Positions 52,500-61,563 of a DNA stretch of 64,000 nt are shown piece by piece. Numbering within the stretch: the first letter of the stretch is position 1; the number at the start of each line of letters is the position of its first letter. Position numbers and translations under genes: made by a program. The notes beneath the pieces are model-generated. The model saw only the letters and a program-made list of their open reading frames with translations. It had not been told where the DNA came from and did no database searches. This DNA is from Pseudomonas sp. RIT-PI-q (GTDB taxonomy: Bacteria > Pseudomonadota > Gammaproteobacteria > Pseudomonadales > Pseudomonadaceae), in NCBI RefSeq assembly GCF_001297125.1, contig NZ_LHPC01000077.1:172810-236809 (forward strand), given 5' to 3'.

Positions 52500-53960
52500 T
52501 CAGAACATCCTCATCTTCGGCGCATCTTCTTTCAACGGCTCATTCTTCGCCGTCTGCTCGTTCCAGCCACCACCCATTGCCTTGTACAGATTCACCTGGC
52601 TCACCAGCTGCGCCAGACGATCAGTGATCAGCACCTGTTGGGCACTGAACAGCTGACGCTGGGCATCGAGGAAGGTCAGGTTGCTGTCGACACCGATCCG
52701 GTAACGACGCTCGGCCAGGCGGTAGTAGTCCTGGTTGGCGCTGACGAAGTCACGCTGCGCCTTTAACTGATCGGTGTAGGTCTGGCGGGCGGCCAGGCCA
52801 TCGGCGACTTCCTGGAAGGCTGTTTGAATGGACTTCTCGTAGTTCGCCACACCGATGTCTTTCTGGATTTTCGAGTAATCCAGGCTGGCGCGCAGGCTGC
52901 CGGCGTTGAAAATCGGCAGGTTGATCTGCGGTTGGAACAGCCAGGTGCCCGAACCGCCCTTGAACAGGCCGGACAGGTCCGGGCTGAGGGAGCCGGCGTT
53001 GGCCGTCAGGCTGATGCTCGGGAAGAACGCAGCCCGCGCCGCGCCGATGTTGGCATTGGCGGCCTTCAGGTTGTACTCGGCCTGGAGGATGTCCGGACGA
53101 CGTTGCAGCAAGTCCGATGGCAGGCCGGCCGGCACGTCGCTCAGCAGGTCGTCAGCCAACGGCTTGGCGGCTTGCAGGTTGGCCGGCACACCGGTGCCGA
53201 GCAGCAGCACCAGGCTGTTTTCATCCTGGGCCACCTGACGGGTGTACTTGGCCAGTTGCGCACGGGCGTTTTCCACCGACGTGCGCGACTGCGCCAGGTC
53301 CAGCGCCGAGGCGACACCCACTTCGTTGCTGCGTGCGGTGAGCTTGTAGCTCTCCTCGAACGCACCGAGGGTGTCCTGGGTCAGTTTCAGCAGCTCCTTG
53401 TCGGCCTGCCAGGTCAGATAGGCATTGGCCACGCTGGCCACCAGGCTGATCTGGGTACTGCGGCGCCCTTCTTCAGTGGCGAAGTATTTCTGCAGCGCTT
53501 CTTCACTGAGGCTACGAACCCGACCGAACAGGTCGAGTTCATAAGCGCTGATGCCAACGGTAGCCGAGTACGAGCTGGTGATGCCTGCCTGACCGGTCTG
53601 CGAAGCATCTGCCGGGATTCGTTGACGGCTGCCGGTGCCATTGGCCGACACGGCCGGGAACAGATCGGCACGCTGGATGCGGTATTGAGCCGCGAACGCG
53701 TCGATGTTCAGGGCCGCGACGCGCAAGTCACGGTTGTTTTCCAGCGCGACCTGAATCAGCTGTTGCAGCGCCGGGTCATGGAAAAACTGCTTCCAGCCTT
53801 GTTCCGCAGCTGCCTGATTCGGCGCCTGGGCCGCCGAGTACGCCGGGCCTTGCGGGTATTGACCTGCCACCGGTGCTTCAGGCTGCTGATAATCGGGAAT
53901 CAGCGAGCAGCCACCGAGTACAAATGCGGCGACGGCTAGGGAGAGTAGCGACTTGCTCAT
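52500..53960 (-). CDS. emhC: RND efflux outer membrane lipoprotein (OprM/TtgC/EmhC)
   Basis: The protein has 486 residues. A lipoprotein signal ends in VLGGC (Cys18). The TolC-like repeat has N-terminal WKQFFHDPALQQLIQVALEN NRDLRVAALN, and SYSATVGISAYELDLFGRVR, and in the second half RRPDILQAEYNLKAANANIG and INLPIFNAGSLRASLDYS, the matching structural repeat. It forms the trimeric outer membrane tunnel of the tripartite pump. It overlaps the pump gene by four bases. The symbol follows P. fluorescens; ttgC or oprM are equivalents. Confidence 0.93.
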   Translation of the reverse strand: MSKSLLSLAVAAFVLGGCSLIPDYQQPEAPVAGQYPQGPAYSAAQAPNQAAAEQGWKQFFHDPALQQLIQVALENNRDLRVAALNIDAFAAQYRIQRADLFPAVSANGTGSRQRIPADASQTGQAGITSSYSATVGISAYELDLFGRVRSLSEEALQKYFATEEGRRSTQISLVASVANAYLTWQADKELLKLTQDTLGAFEESYKLTARSNEVGVASALDLAQSRTSVENARAQLAKYTRQVAQDENSLVLLLGTGVPANLQAAKPLADDLLSDVPAGLPSDLLQRRPDILQAEYNLKAANANIGAARAAFFPSISLTANAGSLSPDLSGLFKGGSGTWLFQPQINLPIFNAGSLRASLDYSKIQKDIGVANYEKSIQTAFQEVADGLAARQTYTDQLKAQRDFVSANQDYYRLAERRYRIGVDSNLTFLDAQRQLFSAQQVLITDRLAQLVSQVNLYKAMGGGWNEQTAKNEPLKEDAPKMRMF

Positions 53961-56900
53961 TGGCCAGCCTCTTTAGGAGTTTCAGTTGCATCATCCTGAT
54001 CGACGTTTTTACGCTGACCGATGGACGACACGGTGACGAAGAACAGCGGGACCCAGAAGATCGCCAGGACCGTAGCCGTGAGCATACCGCCAATCACCCC
54101 AGTACCGATCGCATGTTGGCTACCCGAACCTGCACCCGTGGAAATGGCCAGTGGTACGACACCGAGGACGAAGGCGAGCGAGGTCATGATGATCGGTCGC
54201 AAACGCATCCGGCAGGCTTCGATCGCTGCATCGCGCAGGCTACGCCCTTGTTCATGCAGTTCCTTGGCAAATTCGACAATCAGAATGGCGTTTTTCGCCG
54301 CCAGGCCGATGGTCGTCAACAGGCCCACCTGGAAATACACGTCGTTGGACAGGCCCCTCAGGCTGGTCGCCATCAGCGCACCGATGATCCCCAGCGGCAC
54401 CACCAACATCACCGCAATCGGGATCGACCAGCTTTCGTACAACGCCGCCAGACACAGGAACACCATCAGCAGCGACAGCGCATACAACGCTGGCGCTTGC
54501 GAACCGGACAGGCGTTCCTCGTAAGACAGACCGGTCCAGGAAATACCGACACCGGCCGGCAGTTTCTTGGCCAGGGCTTCGACTTCGGCCATGGCTTCAC
54601 CGGTGGAGTAGCCGGGCGCCGGGGCACCGAGGATTTCCATCGCTTCTACGCCGTTGTAACGCGACAGCTTCGGCGCACCGTAGATCCACTCACCCTTGGC
54701 GAAGGCCGAGAAGGGCACCATGGTGCCGGCGCTGTTGCGTACATACCATTTCTTGATGTCTTCCGGGCTCATGCGCGAGCCGGGTTGGCCTTGCACGTAA
54801 ACCTTCTTCACCCGACCGCGGTCGATGAAGTCGTTGACGTAGCTACTGCCCAGCGCAATCGACAGGGTGCTGTTGATGTCGGTGAGGGTAATGCCCAGGG
54901 CACTGGCCTTCTCGTCGTCGATTTCCAGCTGATATTGCGGTTCATCGTTCAGGCCGTTCGGACGCACCTGATAGAGCACTTTGCTCTGCGCGGCCATGCC
55001 GAGGAACTGGTTACGCGCCTCCATCAACTTGTCGTGACCGATACCGGCACGGTCTTGCAGGAACACGTCGAAACCGGTGGCGTTACCCAATTCCAATACT
55101 GCCGGCGGTGCGAAGGCGAAGACCATGGCATCGCGGAAGGTGAAGAAGTGCTGCTGGGCGCGGGCAGCGAGTTTGAACACGCTGTTTTCCGCATCGCGCT
55201 GGTCCCACGGCTTGAGCATGATGAACGCCAGACCGGAACTTTGCCCGCGACCGGCGAAGTTGAAGCCGTTAACGGTGAACACCGAAGCCACGGCGCTGGA
55301 CTCTTTATCCAGCAGGTAGGAACGCATTTCGTCGATCACCACCTGGGTCCGTTGGGCGCTGGAGCCAGCCGGGGTCTGCACCTGGGCAAACAGTACGCCC
55401 TGGTCTTCTTCCGGCAGGAACGCCGTTGGGATGCGGGTGAACAGCCAGACCATGCCGACCAGAATGATCACGTAAGCCAGCAGGTACGGCGCCTTGTTGG
55501 TGAGCATGTTGCCCACACCACGCTCGTAGCTTTTGACGCCACGGTCGAAGCTGCGGTTGAACCAGCCGAAGAAGCCGCGTTTCGGCGTACCGTGCTCGCC
55601 TTTCGGAATCGCCTTGAGCATGGTGGCGCAGAGTGCCGGGGTGAAGATCAGTGCAACCAATACCGACAGGGCCATGGCCGAGACGATGGTGATCGAGAAC
55701 TGCTTGTAGATCACACCGGTGGAGCCGCTGAAGAACGCCATCGGCAACAGTACCGCCGAGAGCACCAGGGCAATACCGACCAGCGCACCCTGGATCTGCC
55801 CCATGGATTTCTTGGTGGCCTCCTTGGGTGACAGGCCTTCTTCACTCATGACCCGTTCGACGTTTTCCACCACGACGATGGCATCGTCCACCAGCAAGCC
55901 GATGGCCAACACCATGCCGAACATGGTCAGGGTGTTGATGCTGAAACCGAAGGCCGCGAGGATCCCGAACGTACCGAGCAATACCACTGGCACCGTCATC
56001 GTGGTGATCACGGTGGCGCGGAAGTTCTGCAGGAACAGGAACATCACCAGGAACACCAGCACGATCGCTTCGACCAGGGTTTCAACTACGCCCTTGATCG
56101 ACTCGGTCACCACCGGGGTGGTGTCGTACGGGAACACCACTTCCATCCCTTGCGGGAAGAACGGCTTGAGCGTGTCGATGGTCTTGCGCAAGGCTTTTGC
56201 AGTGTCGAGGGCGTTGGCACCGTTGGCCAGTTTTACCGCCAGACCGGAAGCCGGTGCGCCGTTGAACTGGGCGTTGATGCTGTAGTTCTCGCCACCCAGG
56301 CCAACGTCGGCGACGTCGGACAGGCGCACTTGCGAGCCGTCCTTGTTGACCTTGAGCAGGATCTTGTTGAACTGCTCGGCGGTCTGCAGGCGGGTCTTGC
56401 CGATGATCGTGGCGTTCAATTGCTGGCCGGGCGCCGCTGGCAAACCGCCCAGTTGGCCGGAAGAGACCTGGATGTTTTGAGCGGCGATGGCGGCCTTTAC
56501 ATCCACCGGAGTCAGGCTGAAGTTGTTCAGCTTGGCCGGGTCGAGCCAGACGCGCATGGCGTACTGCGAACCGAAGACCTGGAAGTCACCGACACCGGCG
56601 GTCCGCGAGATCGGGTCCTGCATGTTCGACACGATGTAGTTGGACAGGTCGTCCTTGGTCATGCTGCCGTCACGCGACACCACGCCGATCACCAGCAGGA
56701 AGTTTTTCACTGCCTTGGTCACGCGGATGCCCTGTTGCTGCACTTCTTGCGGCAGCAGCGGGGTGGCCAGGTTCAGTTTGTTCTGGACCTGAACCTGCGC
56801 GGTATCGGAGTTGGTGCCTTGCTCGAAGGTCGCGGTAATGGTCATGCTGCCGTCGGAGTTACTTTCCGAGGACACATAACGCAGGTTATCGATACCGTTG

Positions 56901-57106
56901 AGCTGTTGCTCGATCACTTGCACCACGGTGTCCTGCACGGTTTGTGCGGACGCGCCTGGGTAAGTCACCTGGATCGCAATGGCCGGCGGCGCAATACTCG
57001 GGTATTGGTTGATCGGCAGCTTGAGAATCGATAGTGCCCCGACCAGCATGATCACCAAGGCAATTACCCAGGCGAAAATCGGACGGTCGATAAAAAATCT
57101 AGACAT
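53957..57106 (-). CDS. emhB: RND multidrug efflux pump (MexB/TtgB/EmhB)
   Basis: The protein has 1049 residues, the normal size. MSRFFIDRPIFAWVIALVIM opens the HAE1 family. Proton-relay aspartates lie in AIGLLVDDAIVVVENVERVM of TM4, and the matching lysine is in the region GLAAKNAILIVEFAKE of TM10. Two periplasmic pore/docking domains follow each half. GSQHAIGTGVIGGMLTATVL is typical of MexB. It exports dyes, solvents, antibiotics and aromatic compounds in exchange for protons. Confidence 0.97.
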   Translation of the reverse strand: MSRFFIDRPIFAWVIALVIMLVGALSILKLPINQYPSIAPPAIAIQVTYPGASAQTVQDTVVQVIEQQLNGIDNLRYVSSESNSDGSMTITATFEQGTNSDTAQVQVQNKLNLATPLLPQEVQQQGIRVTKAVKNFLLVIGVVSRDGSMTKDDLSNYIVSNMQDPISRTAGVGDFQVFGSQYAMRVWLDPAKLNNFSLTPVDVKAAIAAQNIQVSSGQLGGLPAAPGQQLNATIIGKTRLQTAEQFNKILLKVNKDGSQVRLSDVADVGLGGENYSINAQFNGAPASGLAVKLANGANALDTAKALRKTIDTLKPFFPQGMEVVFPYDTTPVVTESIKGVVETLVEAIVLVFLVMFLFLQNFRATVITTMTVPVVLLGTFGILAAFGFSINTLTMFGMVLAIGLLVDDAIVVVENVERVMSEEGLSPKEATKKSMGQIQGALVGIALVLSAVLLPMAFFSGSTGVIYKQFSITIVSAMALSVLVALIFTPALCATMLKAIPKGEHGTPKRGFFGWFNRSFDRGVKSYERGVGNMLTNKAPYLLAYVIILVGMVWLFTRIPTAFLPEEDQGVLFAQVQTPAGSSAQRTQVVIDEMRSYLLDKESSAVASVFTVNGFNFAGRGQSSGLAFIMLKPWDQRDAENSVFKLAARAQQHFFTFRDAMVFAFAPPAVLELGNATGFDVFLQDRAGIGHDKLMEARNQFLGMAAQSKVLYQVRPNGLNDEPQYQLEIDDEKASALGITLTDINSTLSIALGSSYVNDFIDRGRVKKVYVQGQPGSRMSPEDIKKWYVRNSAGTMVPFSAFAKGEWIYGAPKLSRYNGVEAMEILGAPAPGYSTGEAMAEVEALAKKLPAGVGISWTGLSYEERLSGSQAPALYALSLLMVFLCLAALYESWSIPIAVMLVVPLGIIGALMATSLRGLSNDVYFQVGLLTTIGLAAKNAILIVEFAKELHEQGRSLRDAAIEACRMRLRPIIMTSLAFVLGVVPLAISTGAGSGSQHAIGTGVIGGMLTATVLAIFWVPLFFVTVSSIGQRKNVDQDDATETPKEAGQ

Positions 57107-57109
57107 GGG

Positions 57110-58267
57110 TTACTCCCCTTTGCCGCTGGAAGCCTTGTCAGCTGCCTGTGCGGGGGCCGGGTTCTTTGCGCCAACGTTAGTCGCTTCACTGGCGTTGACT
57201 TCGACGCCAGGTTTGACGAATTGCAGCCCTTCGGTGATCAGGCGATCGCCGGCCTTCAGACCGTCTTCGATCAGCCATTGGTTGCCGACGGTGCGGCTGG
57301 CCTTGAGCTGACGCAGTTCGACCTTGTTGTCCGGGCCGACGACCAGTGCGGTCGGCGCGCCTTTGAGGTCGCGGGTCACGCCTTGTTGCGGGGCCAGGAT
57401 CGCTGCGGCGTTCACACCAGCCTGCAATTGCGCGTGAACGAACATGCCCGGCAGCAGCGTGTGGTCAGGGTTCGGGAACACGGCGCGCAGGGTCACGGAA
57501 CCGGTGGTCTGGTCAACCGAGACTTCGGAGAACTCGAGCTTGCCTTCCTGCTTGTACTGGCTGCCGTCTTCGAGGGTCAGCTTGACCGCCGCCGCGTTTT
57601 CGCCGGATTTTTGCAGACGGCCGCTTTCCAGTTCGCGGCGCAACTGCAGCAGTTCCACAGAAGACTGGGTGACGTCGACGTAGATCGGGTCAAGTTGTTG
57701 AATGACTGCCATCGCATCGAGCTGGCCGCTGGTCACCAGCGCACCTTCGGTCACGTTCGAACGGCCGATGCGGCCGGTCAGCGGCGAGTAGACTTTGGTG
57801 TAGCGCACGTTGATCTGGGCGCTTTGCAGCGCGGCTTCCGATTGCAAACGGTTAGCCAACGCCGTGTCGTATTCCTGGCGGCTCACAGCCTGTTCGTTGA
57901 CCAGTTGCTTGTAGCGATCCGAAATCGACTTGGTCTGTTGCAGGTTGGCTTCGGCGCTTTTCAGGGTGGCTTCATAAACGGCTGGATCGATCTGATACAG
58001 CTGCTGGCCCGCCTTGACGTCACCGCCTTCCTTGAACAGACGCTTGAGAATGATGCCGTTGACCTGAGGGCGAACTTCGGCGATGCGGTACGCACTGGTA
58101 CGGCCCGGAAGCTCGGAAGTCAGGGTGAACGCTTGAGGTTGCAGAGTAACAACGCCGACCTGAGGGGGTGGTGCGGCAGGCGCCGCCTCTTCCTTTTTAC
58201 ATCCGCTGAGCAGCGATGCCAGGGCAAGGGCAGTGACCAGAGCGGTAACAGCTGGCTTGAATTGCAT
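57110..58267 (-). CDS. emhA: RND efflux periplasmic adaptor lipoprotein (MexA/TtgA/EmhA)
   Basis: The protein has 385 residues, with a lipoprotein signal ending in LLSGC (Cys23). The lipoyl and hairpin domains are visible in ELPGRTSAYRIAEVRPQVNG, GGDVKAGQQLYQIDPAVYEA and the coiled-coil QTKSISDRYKQLVNEQAVSR. The beta-barrel domain has GSVTLRAVFPNPDHTLLPGM. It links EmhB with EmhC. First gene of the operon, three bases before emhB. Confidence 0.95.
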   Translation of the reverse strand: MQFKPAVTALVTALALASLLSGCKKEEAAPAAPPPQVGVVTLQPQAFTLTSELPGRTSAYRIAEVRPQVNGIILKRLFKEGGDVKAGQQLYQIDPAVYEATLKSAEANLQQTKSISDRYKQLVNEQAVSRQEYDTALANRLQSEAALQSAQINVRYTKVYSPLTGRIGRSNVTEGALVTSGQLDAMAVIQQLDPIYVDVTQSSVELLQLRRELESGRLQKSGENAAAVKLTLEDGSQYKQEGKLEFSEVSVDQTTGSVTLRAVFPNPDHTLLPGMFVHAQLQAGVNAAAILAPQQGVTRDLKGAPTALVVGPDNKVELRQLKASRTVGNQWLIEDGLKAGDRLITEGLQFVKPGVEVNASEATNVGAKNPAPAQAADKASSGKGE

Positions 58268-58348
58268 GAAAATCCTCGGGTCAGGCGCGCAAATTGCGCA
58301 CTAGAAATGTGGAAGGGTAAAAAAATGTGCGCTGAGTGGATAAGTAGC

Positions 58349-58390
58349 TTGCTAAGCAATATACTTACGTTCATGGTTGTTTGTAAACAC
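58349..58390. promoter_or_regulatory. EmhR/TtgR operator and efflux operon promoter
   Basis: Read on the minus strand, GTTTACAAACAACCATGAAC followed by GTAAGTATATTGCTTAGCAA closely matches what I recall of the P. putida TtgR operator, which overlaps both divergent promoters. Confidence 0.85.
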
Positions 58391-58533
58391 CCTGGCTGCG
58401 TACCCACTCCGTTACAAAAGCCGTTCAAAGGTTGGAATTGTATGCCGGTGACGACGCCCAAGAGCGTTCGCTCCACTTTTATTCAGCGGATGTTCAGACA
58501 CCGCTGAAGCACCCTGATTGAGGTTTTACTGCC

Positions 58534-59166
58534 ATGGTCCGTCGTACCAAAGAGGAAGCTCAAGAAACCCGTAGCCAGATACTCGAAGCGGCAGAAAAAG
58601 CCTTTTACGAGCGGGGCGTGGCGCGCACGACATTGGCCGACATCGCTACCCTGGCCGGCGTCACGCGCGGGGCCATCTACTGGCATTTCAGCAACAAGGC
58701 GGATCTGGTCCAGGCCATGCTCGATACGTTGCAGGAGCCGCTGGATGAAATGGCCAAGGCCAGTGAAAGCGAAGATGAACTCGACCCGCTGGGCTGCATG
58801 CGCAAACTGCTGATTCATTTGTTTCATCAAGTTGCCCTGGACCCGAAAACCCGACGCATCAATGAGATTCTGTTTCATAAGTGCGAATTCACCGATGAAA
58901 TGTGCGACCTGCGCCAGCAACGCCGAGAGGTCAGCCTAGAGTGCAATGTGCGAATCGCCCTGGCCCTGACTAATGCGGTGAATCGCGGTCAGTTGCCGGA
59001 AAACCTCGACACGGCACGCGCGGCCATTGCCATCCATGCGTATATCGATGGCACCCTGTATCAGTGGCTGTTAGCCCCCGACAGCTTTGAGCTGCACACC
59101 GAAGCCGAGCGTTTGGTCGATACAGGGCTGGACATGCTGCGTTTGAGCCCCAGCCTGCGTAAGTGA
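58534..59166 (+). CDS. emhR: TetR-family repressor of the efflux operon (TtgR/EmhR)
   Basis: The protein has 210 residues, the same length as TtgR. The HTH is at about 10-56: MVRRTKEEAQETRSQILEAA, GVARTTLADIATLAGVTRGA, IYWHFSNKADLVQAMLDTL. The ligand domain retains DPLGCMRKLL, RRINEILFHKCEFTDEMCDL and the C-terminal DTGLDMLRLSPSLRK of TtgR. It should repress emhABC and itself until a drug or flavonoid-like ligand binds. It diverges from emhA over 266 bases that hold the operator. Confidence 0.95.
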   Translation: MVRRTKEEAQETRSQILEAAEKAFYERGVARTTLADIATLAGVTRGAIYWHFSNKADLVQAMLDTLQEPLDEMAKASESEDELDPLGCMRKLLIHLFHQVALDPKTRRINEILFHKCEFTDEMCDLRQQRREVSLECNVRIALALTNAVNRGQLPENLDTARAAIAIHAYIDGTLYQWLLAPDSFELHTEAERLVDTGLDMLRLSPSLRK

Positions 59167-59347
59167 AACAAAATGCTTAATCGGTTCCGCGTGTGTCAAT
59201 CGCTGGCGCCGTAAATGAACAGGTTTTCACGCGTCATGCGGTAATGGGGTGCTTTTATATACTTACACTCGACCGGTTGACAGGTAGCAAGCTCAGTATT
59301 TTGTAGGAATTTTGTGTCGAGTAACCTACGGATCGCTGCACGGCCTC
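59167..59347. other. Intergenic stretch after emhR
   Basis: TTTATATACTTACACTCG at about 59256-59273 resembles half of the EmhR operator seen at 58349-58390. No gene is visible. Confidence 0.3.
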
Positions 59348-59437
59348 TGTAGGAGCTGCCGGAGGCTGCGATCTTTTGATCTTGTTTTTAAAAAGCAAAA
59401 ATAAAAGATCGCAGCCTCCGGCAGCTCCTACAGGGGC
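59348..59437. repeat. Long inverted repeat of GAGCTGCCGGAGGCTGCGAT type
   Basis: The arms 59348-59376 and 59406-59437 are near-perfect reverse complements of about 29 bases. This is another REP family than the CGGGC/TGCCC types, and the same sort as the single unit at 33417. Confidence 0.87.
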
Positions 59438-59463
59438 CGTGCCAAACTGCGATATTCAGGTAC

Positions 59464-59493
59464 AAAAAAGCCGCGTTCATCCGCGGCTTTTTT
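59464..59493 (-). terminator. Bidirectional terminator after the DUF3077 gene
   Basis: AAAAAAGCCGCG-TTCATC-CGCGGCTTTTTT, 18 bases after the DUF3077 stop. Confidence 0.92.
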
Positions 59494-59510
59494 ACGTGCA
59501 TGGGTTATCG

Positions 59511-59819
59511 CTATTGCTTGGCTTTCTTGCTCTCGCGATCTGGCCCTCGCTCCAGCACCTTCGTCACATCATCGACCAAGGCTTTGCTCATGGCTGTCAG
59601 GTAATGCGCGGCCCAGATATGTCGGTCGGTATCACGGTTAAAGGCAGCCTCTCGGGTTAGGTCCTTGGCCAGGAACAGAAAGTCGGAGGCCATGGATAAC
59701 GCGTCAACTAGGGGCACGTTGCGATTGACCTGGAACAGCGCCTGGTTTGAGCAGTAGATGAAGGGGGTGAGGCCGATGGTTTTTAGTTCTGAAATTGCGA
59801 ACGAATCTGTTTTGTTCAT
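59511..59819 (-). CDS. DUF3077 family protein
   Basis: The protein has 102 residues from ATG 59819 with TAGGAGTT upstream. The frame is open upstream to 60095, but that part shows no ribosome site and is the leader. Features are LFQVNRNVPLVDALSMASDF and a helical end RHIWAAHYLTAMSKALVDDV, which I take as DUF3077, a small helical family abundant and variable in fluorescent pseudomonads. No signal or membrane segment. Function is unknown. It sits behind a structured leader and has its own terminator, so it looks like an independent small cassette. Confidence 0.75.
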   Translation of the reverse strand: MNKTDSFAISELKTIGLTPFIYCSNQALFQVNRNVPLVDALSMASDFLFLAKDLTREAAFNRDTDRHIWAAHYLTAMSKALVDDVTKVLERGPDRESKKAKQ

Positions 59820-59985
59820 GATTGAACTCCTAGTTGAGGAGCTGTCACATTCGTTTCCAAGCGAATGGGTGACAGCTATGCGCGGGTTGGAAAACCGGGA
59901 AACTAGGAACCGGCATGCCCGAAGGCATCCCACGCACAGCCGCCATAAATCATGATCACAAAACGTATGCAATCTTGATGGGGAC
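59820..59985 (-). ncRNA. Structured 5' leader of the DUF3077 gene
   Basis: On the minus strand the order is hairpin ATGCC-TTCG-GGCAT (59912-59930), a CCGG-bounded loop (59895-59913), then a long interrupted stem 59841-59876 with GCTGTCAC/GTGACAGC and CGAAT/ATTCG. The last stem ends about 20 bases before the start and could hide or expose the ribosome site. I recall similar leaders before other small Pseudomonas cassette genes. The stretch 59986-60256 shows nothing else recognisable. Confidence 0.5.
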
Positions 59986-60256
59986 GCTGTTACGGCTAGT
60001 ATTCGACGGGTTTCCAAGCCCGATCGCTGAATGGTCAGCGACGTCTGGAGAGTATCCCGTCGAAGAAAAGCGCAACAAGGCATCAAAGTGCCCAAACAGC
60101 ACGATTCGGAGTTTGCCTACAAGGTCTGCAGACGTCATCCTATATTCCGACACTGGAAGTAAACGGGACTAAACATCAGGTCCAAAAAACACGCATAAAT
60201 TCGTTGGTTGAACCGGGTTTTTCCAAGCGAACGCGACCTCTGAAACCACCGCCACC

Positions 60257-60361
60257 CTGTAGGAGCGAGCTTGCTCGCGATGGACCCACAGGCACCGCGT
60301 TTACCTTGGTGAAACGCGTCATCGTTGACGACCTTCGCGAGCAAGCTCGCTCCTACAGGGA
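60257..60361. repeat. REPIN
   Basis: Inverted pair of GTAGGAGCGAGCTTGCTCGC-type REPs. Confidence 0.88.
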
Positions 60362-60440
60362 TGCATACTCCCCGCTGGCCGCCGTGCTTTTGATCTTGAT
60401 GCACCTATATCGTGAGGCCGAGTGCAGGTTCTGCACCCAC

Positions 60441-60474
60441 AAAAAAGCCCCAACTCTCTCGAGTCGGGGCTTTT
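60441..60474 (-). terminator. Terminator of the arsR-MFS-xenB operon
   Basis: AAAAGCCCC-AACTC...GAGTC-GGGGCTTTT stem with one internal mismatch, 20 bases after the xenB stop. Confidence 0.85.
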
Positions 60475-60493
60475 GCGTTTCAACGGGTGACGA

Positions 60494-61543
60494 TTACAAC
60501 GTCGGGTAGTCGATGTAGCCAACCGGGCCCTTGGCGTAGAACAGCTCCGGACGTGCCTCGTTCAGCGGCGCATCGGCTTTCAAACGTGCTGGCAAATCCG
60601 GGTTGGCAATGAACGGCACGCCGAAGGCGACCGCGTCGGCCTTGCCGCTGGCCAGCCAGGCGTTGGCGCTGTCCTTGGTGAAGCGTTCGTTGATGATGTA
60701 CGGACCGCCGAAAGCTTCTTTGATTTGTGGGCCGAGGCTGTCGGCGCCTTCTTTCTCGCGGGAGCAGATGAAGGCGATGCCACGTTTGCCCAGTTCACGA
60801 GCAACGTAGGTGAAGGTTTCTCCCAGGTTGTCGTCGCCCATGTCATGGGAATCGGCACGCGGTGACAAGTGCACACCGACGCGGCCAGCGCCCCAGATTT
60901 CGATCGCGGCGTCGGTCACTTCCAGCAACAGGCGTGCACGGTTTTCCAGCGAGCCACCGTAGTGGTCGGTGCGCTGGTTGGTGCTGCTTTGCAGGAACTG
61001 GTCGAGCAGGTAACCGTTGGCGCCGTGGATTTCCACGCCGTCGAAACCGGCTGCCTTGGCGTTCTCGGCACCGACGCGGTAAGCGTCGACGATGTCGGCG
61101 ATTTCAGCGGTTTCCAGCGCGCGTGGCGTCGGGTAGTCGGACAGTGGGCGAACCAGGCTGACGTGACCTTTCGGCTGGATGGCGCTCGGTGCGACCGGCG
61201 CTTCGCCGTTCAGGTACGACTCATGGGAAACCCGGCCGACGTGCCACAGTTGCAGGAAGATCTTGCCGCCCGCGCCGTGGATCGCTTTGGTCACGTTGCT
61301 CCAGCCCCGCACCTGGTCGTTGGACCAAATGCCCGGGGTGTCCGGGTAACCGACGCCCATCGGCGTGACCGAGGTGGCCTCGCTGAGGATCAGGCCGGCC
61401 GAGGCGCGCTGTACGTAGTATTCAGCCATCAGCGCGTTCGGCACGCGGCCTTCGTCGGCGCGGCAGCGGGTCAGCGGAGCCATGATGATGCGGTTGGCCA
61501 ACTCGAGGTCGCCCAGTTTGATCGGATCAAAAATAGTCGTCAT
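60494..61543 (-). CDS. xenB: Xenobiotic reductase XenB / alkene reductase (Old Yellow Enzyme family)
   Basis: The protein has 349 residues from ATG 61543 with GAGGG upstream. IFDPIKLGDLELANRIIMAP, LTRCRADEGRVPNALMAEYY, QLWHVGRVSHESYL, FDGVEIHGANGYLLDQFLQS (active His/Asn), TDHYGGSLENRARLLLEVTD and the final GPVGYIDYP are those of P. fluorescens XenB. The FMN enzyme reduces nitro esters, nitroaromatics and activated alkenes with NADPH. It follows an MFS exporter and an ArsR regulator in one operon. Confidence 0.93.
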   Translation of the reverse strand: MTTIFDPIKLGDLELANRIIMAPLTRCRADEGRVPNALMAEYYVQRASAGLILSEATSVTPMGVGYPDTPGIWSNDQVRGWSNVTKAIHGAGGKIFLQLWHVGRVSHESYLNGEAPVAPSAIQPKGHVSLVRPLSDYPTPRALETAEIADIVDAYRVGAENAKAAGFDGVEIHGANGYLLDQFLQSSTNQRTDHYGGSLENRARLLLEVTDAAIEIWGAGRVGVHLSPRADSHDMGDDNLGETFTYVARELGKRGIAFICSREKEGADSLGPQIKEAFGGPYIINERFTKDSANAWLASGKADAVAFGVPFIANPDLPARLKADAPLNEARPELFYAKGPVGYIDYPTL

Positions 61544-61563
61544 GCAATACAACCCTCGTGAGG

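Noticed and set aside
53873..55831. A 652-codon open frame on the plus strand
   Set aside because: Antisense to emhB and emhC; low-complexity mirror protein.
59511..60095. A 194-residue version of the DUF3077 protein
   Set aside because: The N-terminal 92 residues would be translated leader hairpins with Cys/Arg-rich noise; the ribosome site is at 59819.
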